This document shows positions 45,301-56,181 of a stretch of DNA of 64,000 nucleotides, in pieces. The stretch is from contig MU863882.1 of assembly GCA_033296885.1 (NCBI GenBank), positions 124,001 to 188,000 of the forward strand, written 5' to 3'. This DNA is from Triangularia verruculosa (taxonomy: Eukaryota; Ascomycota; Sordariomycetes; Sordariales; Podosporaceae). Made by a program: the position numbers and the translations under genes. The notes under the pieces were generated by a model, which was given only the letters and a program-made list of their open reading frames with translations, searched no databases and had not been told where the DNA came from. Position 1 is the stretch's first letter. Every line of letters begins with the position of its first letter.

Positions 45301-48300
45301 TGCTCGACGTGCGGAAACGCCTTCACGAACCAGGAGATCAAGTTCTTGGTTGATACCATCGTGGTGAACCGGGAACCGAGCGCTAGGGCAGGGTGTGCAA
45401 TGGCGTTGGGGTGCATCCAAGCCAAGATCGGGAGCATGGCGGCGGGGTATCATTTGAAGACTATTCTGAACATCTTGATGAGTCTGTGCAACGACCCGCA
45501 CCCGACGGTGCACTACTGGGCGTTGGAGGCGATGGGGAGGGTGAGCGAGGCGAGCGGGCTGGGTTTTGCGAATTATGTGAGCGCTACGCTGGGGGTGCTG
45601 GGGAGTTTGTATTTTGCCGAGACGCACAATGCGGAGACGGCGCTGCCGGCGAGTATGAACTTGGAGGTGGAGTACGGGACCACGGCGGCGATTGCGAGGG
45701 GGGTGGATAGTCTTATTAATGTCCTGGGGCCGGATCTGCAGGACTCGACGAAGTCGAGGGAGTTGATTTTGACGCTGGTGGGGTTCTTCCAGAAGGAGGA
45801 GGAGGACTTGGAGTGCCAGAGGGCGGCGTTGGTTTGTTTGGAACATTTGACGCTGTATGCGCCGGGGTATGTGGATTTCAAGGAGTATGTGAGGACGCTG
45901 CAGAGGTATTTGGTGATGGGGGATCAGCAAAAGGGGTTGAGGGATGTGGCGGTGGATGGGCTGCACAATTTGATGAAGAGGAACCCGTACGATGTGATTG
46001 AGGCGGCGGAGAAGGGGTTTGAGGATCAGCTGTGGTTGGTGCTGGATGAGGATCCGGGGCATGAGGGGATGAGGAACACGATCAGGAACTGGATGAGGCA
46101 GACTTGCGTGCCGAACACGACGGCTTGGTTGGCGAGGTTTCAGCATGTGCTGAAGATGACGAGGCCGAAGGAGGCGGTTAGGGCGACGGTGACGACGAAA
46201 AAGACGAATGGGGGGTTGGAGTTGCAGGATGAGGAGGTGGCTGGGTTTGCTGCGGGTGTTGCGAAGGATGACGCGACTACGCCGAGCGGATCGGATGTTG
46301 AGCCGTTGAGGTGGCAGGTTACTACTTTTGCGATGGACTGCTTGCATGACATCTTCAATATTGTCACCAAGGAGGTTGCTTCGCACGGGGAGTCCGAGGC
46401 TTATGTGGCGCTGCAGAGCAAGATTGCGGATGTGGTCCGGATGGCTTTCTCGGCGTCGACGTCGGGGGTTGTTGAGCAGCGGATCTGGGGGCTGAAGATC
46501 ATTGGTGCTGTGTTAAAAATGTTTGGAAAGACGCCGGATCCTGACTTTGAGGAGGCGATGCTGTTGGAGCAGTACCAGGCTCAGATCAGTTCGGCTTTGA
46601 CGCCTGCCTTTGCGGCGGACTCGTCTCCTGAATTGGCGTCTGAAGCCGTGGATGTCTGTGCTGGGTTTATCTCGACTGGTATCGTCACAGATGTGGACAG
46701 GATGGGCAGGATTCTCAAGACGTTGGTCAGCTCGCTGGAGAACTTTGCCACGGAGGATGAGAACGCTGGCATTGGTGATCTCAAGGGTCTCAGCTCAAAC
46801 GCGAGGGTCATGGTCAAGATGTCCGTGTTTGGCGCATGGGCTGAGCTTCAGGTTGCCAGCTCTGAGCAGAAGTATCTCCTCGACGTGCTCAAGCCACATA
46901 TCGGCACGTTGACGCCTCTCTGGTTGGAGTCACTGCGTGAGTTCGCCAGACTGCGCTTCGAGCCGGATATTTCCATGACTCTTGGACCCCCCTCGCTGTC
47001 TGGCAGCTTGGATACCGTCTATGCTGCCCTGAACAGAGAGACGCAGCTCAAGTTCTATCAAGACTCCTGGCTAAAGTTGGTGGATGCCATTGCCAGTCTG
47101 ATTGAGCAAGACAGTGAATTTGTCTTTGACGCTCTCGACGGCAAGGAGGTGACTGGCCCTAGCAGCACAAACGGGGGAGGTTCCAAGGGTGCTGATATCA
47201 ACTATCGGGATGAGCCCCTGGCCTTCTTCTTTGTGCTTTTCGGTGTTGCGTTCGAGGCATTGGCCACCAAGCCTGGGCAGAGCGAATCTCTCGCAACTCA
47301 GGAACAGACGCTGGCTATCCTGAAGGCGCTGAAGAAGATTCTGCACCCGAGCGTATCTGGTCACGCAATTTACAGAGACGCCATTTTCTCCGAGACGATG
47401 GATCTCCTGGATAGGCTTGTTCTGACCGAGGAACTCGACGTCCAAAGGGTCATCGTTGAGATTGCCAGGGCTCTTTGTGTCAATCATCCAGCAGCGAGAA
47501 AGAAGGATGAAGCTGACAATGGGGAGCTATCCGAAGATATCGAGCAGCTATTTGAGCTCACTAGAATCATCGTCTTGGTGTTGTCTGGTCTGCTGCCTGG
47601 TCTGAGCGAGACGCCGCAACCGATGCGTCACCAAATGACCGAAGAGGCGGTACTGCTCATCAAGACAGCGCTGAACGCACTCGTTGATGCCGCTGAGGTG
47701 TTCCCTGCAGTGATCAAGACCGATCTCCACGCTTGTATCATCCACATCTTTGCGACAATCCTCGCCAATCCCACCTGCCAAGAGGTGATTGTACCACAGT
47801 CACTCCCTACCCTGAAGCGGTTCATCACTAGCATGTCCCAGTCAAGAAGAGTCGACGAAGGAGAAGAGCACTCCGCAACCGACATCCAGCTCTTGGGATG
47901 CCTCAGGCGGTTCTTGTCAATCTACCTCAAAGGCCAACAGAGAGAAACCCCAGCCAGTCTCGCATGCGTCAAGAATTGCTTGCTGGCCATGACAATCCTA
48001 TTCACAGCCGGGGAGAACCACCTGCCAGGAAGCGAACCCCTGGTGGCAAGATTCCTAGAGGAGGTGGTAGATTGCTTGACTGATCGAATGGTACGTTTTC
48101 CTTCCCCTCCCCTTTCTGTCATCATCACTAACAAAAGAAAATCTAGACGGCGAAAATGGCGGCCAACTGCCTCCGCTCCCTCCTCCTCCACGCCGGCCCC
48201 AACAAGACCGTCGCCGACCTCACCATCACCCGCTTCCTCCTCCCCCGCCTCATCTCCTTCGTCACCGACACCAACCGCGAAGACCCGGAAAACGCCCGCA

Positions 48301-48647
48301 TGCTCGTCGCCCAGGCACTGTGTCAATACGTCAGCACCCTGTCAAAAGACCACAGCCCGATCGCCATGGCGCTCGTCATCCCGATGCTGCTCTCCCGAGC
48401 CGCGAGCGAGGATGACGTCCAGGACAATGGCGCCATTGCCAGAGAGACATCCGCCAGACTGCTAGAGTTGGCGAGTGCAGACCAGAACGCGTTCAGAGCC
48501 GTGGTCGGGGGCATGAGTGAAGAGCAAAAGGGCTTCATGGAAGAGGTGATCAAGAGCGGGAGGGCGGCGGGTCAGGGGCAGAAAAAGGATAGCGGGAATG
48601 AGGAGGAGCGGCCCACGATTGCGTTGAAGATGAATTTTGGTGGTTGA
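42373..48647 (+). CDS. laa1: LAA1/HEATR5-type HEAT-repeat protein
   Basis: Exons 42373-48090 and 48147-48647 (56-bp intron GTACGT..TAG) give 2072 aa, similar to yeast Laa1 and animal HEATR5 (about 2000). The chain is a string of helical HEAT-like repeats with no catalytic motif. Telling words include LGKCLAHIFGLGDRKLLFETVNEL near the N-terminus, VRSAAAECFAEAL, and DPHPTVHYWALEAMGRVSEASGL in the middle. Known: Laa1 binds the AP-1 clathrin adaptor and supports trans-Golgi/endosome traffic. The first ~35 residues are a low-complexity Ala/Ser leader. Codon bias shifts along the gene (G-ending codons dominate 45.1-46.6 kb), so a long antisense frame appears there by chance. Confidence 0.95.
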
Positions 48648-49010
48648 GGCGAAAAGCAAAGGAAAGGGGAAGAGGATATATATATATATATATAGTATAG
48701 ACACGACATCACTGCATATATTACAGGTCGTGAGGCGGTTATTTATATTTTCAGTTTCCATTCAACACCCTCGCTTCAATTGAAAACAAGTGCAAAAGCA
48801 AATATAGAATTCAAAACTACACAAAACCGCCCGCTGTATTATACCACAGACACCCATCATCTCCCAACATTCCAAGTCATTAACCACCCCCCCAAACAAG
48901 CCAATCCGCTATCCCCTTCTCTTAACAAATAAACAAAAGGGTATAATTCACAAACTCAACACCCTAATCATCCCCTCCCCCGCCTCCATCTCCCTCAAGT
49001 CATGTTCCTC
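48648..49010. other. Convergent 3' region between LAA1 and the fused hydrolase
   Basis: These 363 AT-rich bp include a TA run near 48677-48693. They should hold both 3' UTRs. Nothing else is seen. Confidence 0.55.
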
Positions 49011-50972
49011 CTAGTATTTAGCATCCCTCTCCGCATACATGACATGCAGCCGATCCTTGAAATGCTCATGCTTGATCCCCTTCGGCCTCGCCTCCGCAAA
49101 GTGCCTCATCGCCCCCTCCACCGTCCACCCCTCCCTCTCCACCAAATAACACACAATCAAAAACCCCGTCCGATTAAAACCATAGTGACAATGCACCCCA
49201 ATCTCAAACTCCTTCCCTTCCTTCCTCCTCTCCTCCCTAATCCCATCCACCGTCTCAATAAACCTATCAATCTCCTCCCTCGGCGGCGGAATCTTCGACA
49301 CCGTCGCCACCTTGTGGTACCTCACCCCCGCACCCACCAAATCCTCCGGATTGTACACCGGCGTGTCGTGCGAAATGTCCACCACATCCTTGATGACGTC
49401 CCCGTAATTCATCGTAAACTTGACCGGAGAGTGTTTTTCGTCTGTCTGCCGCAGCGTCTTGATCGCTCGAAAGATGCCCCCAATCGACTCAGACACCGGC
49501 TCGACGCTCTCCCACTTCTTCAAATTCTTCACGTCCCACTTCCCGTCGCGGGTGAGGTACTGCAATTGCCATCCCAGCGAAAGCCGGCGCGTGATGTACT
49601 TCGACAAGAAATCCGAAATGAGACCTGGGACGACGGCTTCAGTAAAATGTAATCCGTGGCCTGCCCATTGAATCTCATAGTAGTCGACGTATCTCGGGGG
49701 ATGGAGTGGCAGGTCGGGAATCTCAACGTCATTCAATTTTTTGAAGGCCAATCTGGGCGACGAAGGGGGGCTCGACGAGGGAGAGGTGCTCGCTACGCTC
49801 AAGACGTCGTCACCAACAACAACGGGGCTCTCAACGGCGTCGAGTTTGAGTGGCGAAGCCAGCGGCGCCTCCGCCTGTGGACTAACATCGTAGTCGTGGT
49901 AAAACGTGTGGGTTTCCTTGATCAGATTGTAGATTACAACCGCACTTCTCGGAGGAGTCACCCCATCGAGCCCTCCGCAAATCAAAAGAACTGGAGTTTG
50001 GAGGCCTGCCCAAATGCTATTCTCTGGCATGCCGCCTTTTGGAACCCCGTTTTCATAGGTTGGAAGAGCACCCCATGCCATACGCCGAAAGACAGGCGTT
50101 CTGCTCTGGTGGTTGAATATGAGCTGCAGTTTTCTGGCCTCAGGCTTCGCCTTGGACCCTACGAATCGGGTGATGCTCGCGCTGTTGATACCGCCCCTCC
50201 TGTCCCACGCTCGCCAGATGTTGAATAAAAAGTCGGGAATCCAAAGCAGAGGTCGGAACGACTTGACCGTGTGCTCGCTCGGGATCGTGGGTGGACACAT
50301 AGCCACAACACCGAGGACATGCTCATGGAGATCCGTCTTGATCGTGGTACGAGGATTGGCAAGCAGGGCGGCAAAAGCACAGCCCATGCTGTGTGCTACA
50401 AGCACCACCCGCTGGCCCTCCTCGCGATGGTCATTGATGATCACCTCCAAAAGCTCGACGAGGGCATCGGTGGTGTAGGCACCCCATTCCGTCTGGGTGT
50501 ACTCAGAATAGCCACACCCTGGAAGATCGACGGCCAGGCAGGAGGCATTTTGGGTAAGGCTGGTCAGTAGCCGGGTGAACTGAGCAACAGATCCTCCGAG
50601 GCCGTGGATGAAGACGAGGAGCGGTAGTGGGGGCTCCTTGGGCAAGTTGTCTGTCTGGGGGTGTTTTCGGTAAAATATACGGAGCTTGTCATAAGTAGCA
50701 GAGCTTGTTGTGTATGATTTGATGGTTGAATACTTCTCCAGAAGAGGAGGGTCGGTTGATTTGGCATCGTATTTGGGGGCCTTGGAAGCCATTGCCAGGT
50801 AGAACACCAGGCCACCCGTGGCCGTGAGAGCGGCGGCTGTGCCAAGCTTGGTGTTGAGAGGCAGTCCTTTGACGGATGTCAGTGAGCGGTCGTACCAGGA
50901 GATGGCGGACGCCATTGCGGACTCCATTGCGGACTCCATGGTGAAGGTGTAATGAGAGTGTGTATCATTCAT
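49011..50972 (-). CDS. Alpha/beta hydrolase fused to RNA 5'-triphosphatase-like Cys phosphatase
   Basis: One uninterrupted frame encodes 653 aa. A membrane segment (TAAALTATGGLVFYLAMA, about 45-62) precedes an alpha/beta hydrolase with FIHGLGG at 121-127, VDLPGCGYSEY and nucleophile Ser195 in VAHSMGCA. GGLDGVTPP and WAGHGLHF supply the likely Asp and His. From about 480 a second domain starts. It has VVDISHDTPVYNPEDL, GVRYHKV, and HCHYGFNRTG with nucleophile Cys595 and Arg601, then ARPKGIKHEHF. This order resembles the cysteine-phosphatase RNA triphosphatases (metazoan capping enzyme, DUSP11) more than ordinary protein DSPs. A flexible Pro/Ser linker (about 385-430) lies within the hydrolase part. 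Both catalytic centres look intact. Substrates unknown. It diverges from FMP32. Confidence 0.88.
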   Translation of the reverse strand: MNDTHSHYTFTMESAMESAMASAISWYDRSLTSVKGLPLNTKLGTAAALTATGGLVFYLAMASKAPKYDAKSTDPPLLEKYSTIKSYTTSSATYDKLRIFYRKHPQTDNLPKEPPLPLLVFIHGLGGSVAQFTRLLTSLTQNASCLAVDLPGCGYSEYTQTEWGAYTTDALVELLEVIINDHREEGQRVVLVAHSMGCAFAALLANPRTTIKTDLHEHVLGVVAMCPPTIPSEHTVKSFRPLLWIPDFLFNIWRAWDRRGGINSASITRFVGSKAKPEARKLQLIFNHQSRTPVFRRMAWGALPTYENGVPKGGMPENSIWAGLQTPVLLICGGLDGVTPPRSAVVIYNLIKETHTFYHDYDVSPQAEAPLASPLKLDAVESPVVVGDDVLSVASTSPSSSPPSSPRLAFKKLNDVEIPDLPLHPPRYVDYYEIQWAGHGLHFTEAVVPGLISDFLSKYITRRLSLGWQLQYLTRDGKWDVKNLKKWESVEPVSESIGGIFRAIKTLRQTDEKHSPVKFTMNYGDVIKDVVDISHDTPVYNPEDLVGAGVRYHKVATVSKIPPPREEIDRFIETVDGIREERRKEGKEFEIGVHCHYGFNRTGFLIVCYLVEREGWTVEGAMRHFAEARPKGIKHEHFKDRLHVMYAERDAKY

Positions 50973-51772
50973 AAAGCTGAAGACAAGCTAAACGTGTTTG
51001 TGGAAATGCTGCCATTGAACATACAAGATGAGAGGAGAAGACAAGATCAGGCGTCAGAAGTAAAAGCTGGTGGTAGCCAAAATCGATAGCGGCTGCCAAT
51101 TGAAGGAGTGGTAAGAGTCACCAAAGTCAATGAAACCGTAAAATGGCGGGTTAGCTCCTTCTTCGCTGGCTGTTTCTAAGAGAGTGAGAAGGTATCGACT
51201 GAAAGCAAAAGCAAGAGCAGTATTTTGTTCAACTTTCAGGTCAAGATGGGAATGAAGAAAGGAAAGGAAGGCTGACGCCCTGCCGACTGTCTGGTCATAG
51301 CTTCACCTTCGCCATTGAGAGCTGCCATGGAATTAGCCGAGCTACGCAAACGGCTGGCAGATCCGTCAGGCACAGGCAGATCAATTTCCCCGGGCAAACA
51401 GATGACTGTCTACCATGGCACCGAGTACAAACAGTCAATTGGGTTTTAGTCGGAACTATGACGGCAACTGCTGTGCTGCCATGTACAACAAGGGAGCCGT
51501 AAGTCTTATTAGCAGGAGAGAATAACCGTTGCACCCCCTTAACTGCATGTCCGCGTCTAAACGAGGGCCGACTGCCAGACCCACCCGGTCCCGCAGCGTC
51601 ATCACAAGGAACGATCAGGGAACAGCTCCCGAGAGTCGCAGCTACGCCGGACCGGACCCGCCATTCTGGATGCCCTGCCCCTTTCCGGCGACCCGAAATA
51701 GCGCGCCCAACTGCGGGCTGACTCCCAATCTTACTAGAACATCACCAAACACACCTCTTCTGCGTCGCCGTC
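50973..51772. promoter_or_regulatory. Divergent promoter region, fused hydrolase and FMP32
   Basis: These 800 bp separate the two start codons. No other gene or repeat is supported. Confidence 0.5.
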
Positions 51773-53206
51773 ATGCCTACTAGCCGCCTGACATTCTTGT
51801 ACCCCCACCTATTCAAATCCACAGCTCGCTGGACCGAGCCCGCTGCGTCACAGGTGTCGCACTCGATCGCTGCCCGAGGTGCGCGTCGCAAGCCACAGCA
51901 ACCGCACTCTTTCCTCTGCCAGCAACAGCAGCATGGATTCACAACACCGTCGGTTGGAAGACAGGCCGCCTTTGCCAAAAGAGCCGGGAAGGGTGTAGAA
52001 CCGCTGCCAGCACACGAAACCGCCGATCTGCCACCCCAGAAACCTGCGCAAGAAGGCCAGCAAGATGGAGTCGGGAAACAAGACCAGGAGAAGTTGGGGA
52101 AAGGGAAGCAAGATGGGCAACAGCAGGATGCTCACCACAAAACCATCAAACCCACGACACCGTCCCAAACCCAAGGAGGTGGACCAATCCATGACCCTCC
52201 ACCACCACCACCACCCCAGGCCGACCCCAATCCCTCCATAATCGAACTTCCTCCTCCCTCGGACATCGATCCTATTACACAAACCAAGAAGGGCTCCCCA
52301 ATGGACGAGATACTTCACATGGGACCACCTCCCTCGTCTGACTCTCAGCCAGACGCTCCGAAATCACCAATAACTCCCTCCTCTCCCTCCGAGCCACCAC
52401 CCTCTAGCGATCCAACCTCCCTTGCGGCCCAGTCAAGTGGCGACGGAACAAAACAAAAGAAACAAACCTATATCCACCATTTCGATTCCTATTCACTAGT
52501 CAAGCACCTCTCTTCGCCGGATAATAGCCCGAACTATACCCTCCCCCAATCCATCGCCCTCATGAAAACGATCCGCGCTTTATTGGCTCACAACCTCGAC
52601 AACGCCCAGTCAGGCCTGGTCTCCCGTTCAGACGTCGACAACGAAACTTACCTCTTCCGGGCAGCATGCTCAGAGCTTTCGACTGAAGTCCGCAAGAACA
52701 GGAGAGTAGCAGATGAGCAGAGCAGGCAGCAGCGTACACACCTACAACACGAAGTCGACATCCTCACTCAGCGACTCAACCAGGATCTCCTCACCCTCAC
52801 CGACAGCGTAAGGGGAATGTTCAACGACCGTAAGATGGCCGTGAGGGAAGAACAAAAAGCGATGGAGAGCAGGGTGTGTAACTCCTTTTCTTTCTTACAG
52901 GCCAATTAGGCTAACTGAGCGGAATAGATCCAACAGATAAACTACAAGATCTCGGTCGACCTCAACTCGGAGTCGAAATCGGAAATCGAGGAAGTCCGCT
53001 GGATTCTGATCAGGAGGTCGGTGCTGGGAATTATCTTCATGGCGATGTTGACGCTGGGCACGCTGAGGTATGCGACGTATGTGAATAGTAAGAGGAAGAG
53101 GGAGGCGGAGCAGAGGGCGAAGGAGGAGGAGGAGGTGAAGAGGAGTAATGGGATGAAGGATCATAGTCCTGCGCCCGAGGCGGCGCAGATTTTGGCTGCG
53201 AGTTAA
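51773..53206 (+). CDS. fmp32: FMP32/CCDC90-family (DUF1640) mitochondrial coiled-coil protein
   Basis: Exons 51773-52873 and 52928-53206 (54-bp intron GTGTGT..TAG with GCTAAC branch) give 459 aa. The N-terminus is basic, as expected for mitochondrial import. Residues about 60-240 are disordered, with Gln, Pro and Ser tracts. The DUF1640 core begins near 243 (HHFDSYSLVKHL), includes DVDNETYLFRAACSELSTEVRKNRR and a long coiled coil (LQHEVDILTQRLNQDL; DLNSESKSEIEEVRW), and ends with a membrane segment (SVLGIIFMAMLTLGTLRYATYV). Known: yeast Fmp32 is a mitochondrial inner-membrane protein linked to complex IV, and animal relatives include MCUR1. The long disordered insert is unusual next to short yeast members. 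Confidence 0.92.
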
Positions 53207-53406
53207 GAGGCTGCGGTTGGAGGAAGAAGAAAGGAGTGAGTGAGTGATGTGTGGATATTATGGTTGAAAGGGTAAGCGAGTATAGCGGGAATATGGATAT
53301 AACAGAATCAAATGCAACTAAAGCTTACTAGTTGATATATCAAACATTTGTCAGTAGTTCGGTTTTTCTATATCGCATTATTATGACTCCTAAGGTCTAA
53401 TTCTTT

Positions 53407-53868
53407 TTACTTGCTTTTTACTTCATCCAACAGCCCCTGACTCGCGAGATACGCCGCCCCCGAGTCAGCCCAGACCTCATACTTGACCAATTTGCTGTCA
53501 TGGTCAAACTCCAAAACATAGGTGAAAATCTCGTCCCAAGACTGTCCTGTGGAAAGCCAGGTGAACCTTGCCTCGCCTCGCACCGAGACCTTGCGGGATT
53601 CGAGGTCGGCAAAGAAATTGCTGAAGCGCATGTTCTCGTACGAGAGGTGTTTGGACAAGAGATCGAAGTACTCTGAGAGGCCGGAGGGACCTTGGAAGGG
53701 ACGGCCTAGAAAGGGGGCGAGTTGGGGGAGGCCATATTCGAAGATGTAGATTGAGGAGGGGGAGGTGGTGGTGAAGTAGGAGGAGATGGTTGAGGGGGGG
53801 GATTGGGAGGCGAGGGCGTTGCAGAAGGAGGTGGTGGTGGAAAGGAGGGATTGTTTTGTGGGGGACAT
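53407..53868 (-). CDS. NTF2-like/SnoaL-like small protein
   Basis: A single exon encodes 153 aa with no signal peptide. The layout fits the NTF2-like cone fold: N-terminal helices (SLLSTTTSFCNALASQ), IYIFEYGLPQLAPFLGRPFQGPSGLSEYFDLLSKHL, then strands SVRGEARFTWLSTGQSWDEIFTYVLEFDHDSKLVKYEVWAD (interrupted in places). Family members serve as small ligand-binding or enzyme scaffolds; no function can be read. It diverges from PHO8 with 418 bp between starts. Confidence 0.8.
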   Translation of the reverse strand: MSPTKQSLLSTTTSFCNALASQSPPSTISSYFTTTSPSSIYIFEYGLPQLAPFLGRPFQGPSGLSEYFDLLSKHLSYENMRFSNFFADLESRKVSVRGEARFTWLSTGQSWDEIFTYVLEFDHDSKLVKYEVWADSGAAYLASQGLLDEVKSK

Positions 53869-54286
53869 GTTTGAAGTGAAGTGAAAGAGCGGTGTTGATG
53901 TGTGTGGTGGTGTGGGTGGTCACAAGGGGGATGCTGGCATCACATGGTGTTGTGTGTGAGGCTGCGGATCCCCACCAACCAAACAATGACGTCGGATGCA
54001 AGGTGGTCCCGGGAGCTGTGCCTGTCACGGCTGCATGGAGGGCTGGGCACTGGGCCCTGCGCTGTAACGCTAGTCCATCTCCGCCTGTTCCAGGCCTCCC
54101 CCAGCTTTCCCCAACCACCCCAAGTCTGCCGTCCGAGTCACACTTCTCCAACTGCTTATCTACCCGACGCCGTTGAACTCAATTCTTCTTTTGACAGGAA
54201 CACATTATCCACAACTTCAGACGGTACATACATTAGGGGCTGAATACTTGCATTTGACAGCCACCAAACCCTAAAACAGAGCGACG
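53869..54286. promoter_or_regulatory. Divergent promoter, NTF2-like gene and PHO8
   Basis: These 418 bp lie between two start codons. No repeat or other gene is seen. PHO-pathway CACGTG sites are not evident here. Confidence 0.5.
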
Positions 54287-56181
54287 ATGGTAAGTTTGTT
54301 CTTCTCGATGCCTCTACCACCAAACATCACCATCTCTAACCACACTGTCTCAACCAGTCCCCGACGTCCAAACCGGCGTCCGGGGAGCGCACGCCGCTCC
54401 TAGCCGACCGAGTCCCCTCCCGCAACTCAGTCGACTCTCTCCGCCGCGCCGAACGAGAAGATGCCGCCATCCACGGTACCCCCCTCGAAACCCCAGCAAC
54501 CCGCACCCGTACCCTCCGCGAACTACTCCTCTTCGCCTGGGCGCTGTTGGCCACCGCCGGTGTAATCGTGCTAGCAGTGGTCCTCCAACACCGCAACAGC
54601 ACCACCACCCCTCCCACCCCCACCGATCCAGCCCCAATCATCCCCGGCGATCCAGGCACCGGCACCCCCTACCCCCATGTCTCCTCCGCCCCCAAGAAGG
54701 ACCGGAAGCGCAACCTCATCTTCATGGTCTCCGATGGCATGGGCCCCGCATCTTTGTCCTTGACCCGCTCGTTCAGACAGCACGTCTCCAAGCTCCCGAT
54801 TGACGACACGCTCGTTTTGGATCAGCACTTTTGGGGAACGTCGAGGACGAGATCGTCGAACTCGCTCGTGACGGACTCTGCGGCTGGTGCGACGGCTTTT
54901 AGCTGTGCGAAGAAGAGCTACAATGGGGCCATCAGTATGGAACCTGGGTTTAAGCCCTGCGGGACGGTGCTGGAGGCTGCCAAGAGAGCGGGGTATATGA
55001 CTGGCTTGGTGGTGACTACTGATGTGACGGACGCTACGCCTGCGTGTTTTGCTTCGCATGTTGGGTATAGATGGCAGATGGACGAGATCGCCATGCAAGA
55101 GATTGGTGAGGGAGTGCTGGGCCGGTCGGTTGATTTGATTCTTGGCGGTGGCAGATGCCATTTCTTGAAGAACTCTACTGCTGGAAGTTGCAGACAGGAT
55201 GATGTTGATGTTGTGGAGATTGGGCAGAAGAAGCATGGGTGGGGGTATGTCGACGACAGGGCTGGGTTTGACTCTTTGCAGATGGGCAAGAATGTGACAC
55301 TGCCGATGTTGGGTCTGTTTGCGGATAAGGATGTGCCGTTTGAGATTGACCGCAGGCATATGAATGATATCTACCCTAGCTTGAGCGAGATGGCAGTTAC
55401 GGCGTTGAAGGCGCTGGAGGAGGCCACGAAGGACAGTGAGAAGGGTTTCTTCCTGATGATTGAGGGCAGCAGGATTGATCACGCGGGACATATCAATGAT
55501 CCTGCCGCTCAAGTGAGGGAGGTTTTGGAATACGACAAGGCTTTCAAGTCCGTCCTCGAGTTCATTGAGCAATCCGACACCGAGGGCGTGCTTGTCGCGA
55601 CAAGCGATCACGAAACTGGCGGTTTGTCTACCGCGTGGCAGGCACACAATGAACTCCCGGTATACAACTGGCACCCTGAAGTCCTCCTCCAAGCCAACGC
55701 CTCGGCAGAGTATCTCACGATCCTGTTGCAGCAACACATGATCGCCAACCCAGCCGAAGGCCAGCAGAAGCTCCAGGATTGGATCAGAGAGGATCTGGTG
55801 GAGAAGAGGCTGGGCATCAAGGACGCGCTGGAGATCGAGATCAATGCGTTGGCCTCGAATCCATTGCTTGCGATGAATATCTTTTCGAAGATGGTGAGCA
55901 TCAGGGCGAGGGTTGGGTGGTCGACGCATGGGCATAGTGCGGTGGATGTGAATGTTTATAGCTCTGGGGGGCCGGGGACGGAGGAGATTAGAGGGAACGT
56001 GGAGAATATTGACGTGGGGGCGTTTTTGAGGAGGTATTTGGATGTGGATGTGGAGGAGATTACGAGGGAGCTGAGGGAGAAGATGGTGGTTGAGGTGAAG
56101 GAGGTGAAGGAGGTGGGAGAGGGGCATCCGGAGGGGTGGTATGTGGATGCGGATAAGTTGGTTGGTTATGGTATGGCTTGA
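54287..56181 (+). CDS. pho8: Vacuolar alkaline phosphatase
   Basis: Exons 54287-54289 (the ATG alone) and 54358-56181 give 608 aa. The intron is GTAAGT..CAG with a CTAAC branch. Without it the long frame has no suitable ATG in the right place. The cytosolic tail (residues 1-60, with RTPLLADRVPSRNS) precedes a signal-anchor segment (LLLFAWALLATAGVIVLAVVL), so it is a type II membrane protein. Active-site words are FMVSDGMGPAS (metal), VTDSAAGATAFSC (phosphorylated Ser), IEGSRIDHAGH (metal), VATSDHETGG and GWSTHGHSAVDVNVY (metal). All ligands appear intact. It hydrolyses phosphomonoesters in the vacuole lumen. Structured-element copy 2 lies about 410 bp downstream, in the same orientation. Confidence 0.97.

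Noticed and set aside
44839..46386. 515-codon minus-strand frame opposite LAA1
   Set aside because: It is antisense to a well-supported HEAT-repeat gene where G-ending codons dominate, so stops are rare on the other strand. Arg/Pro/His-rich nonsense.
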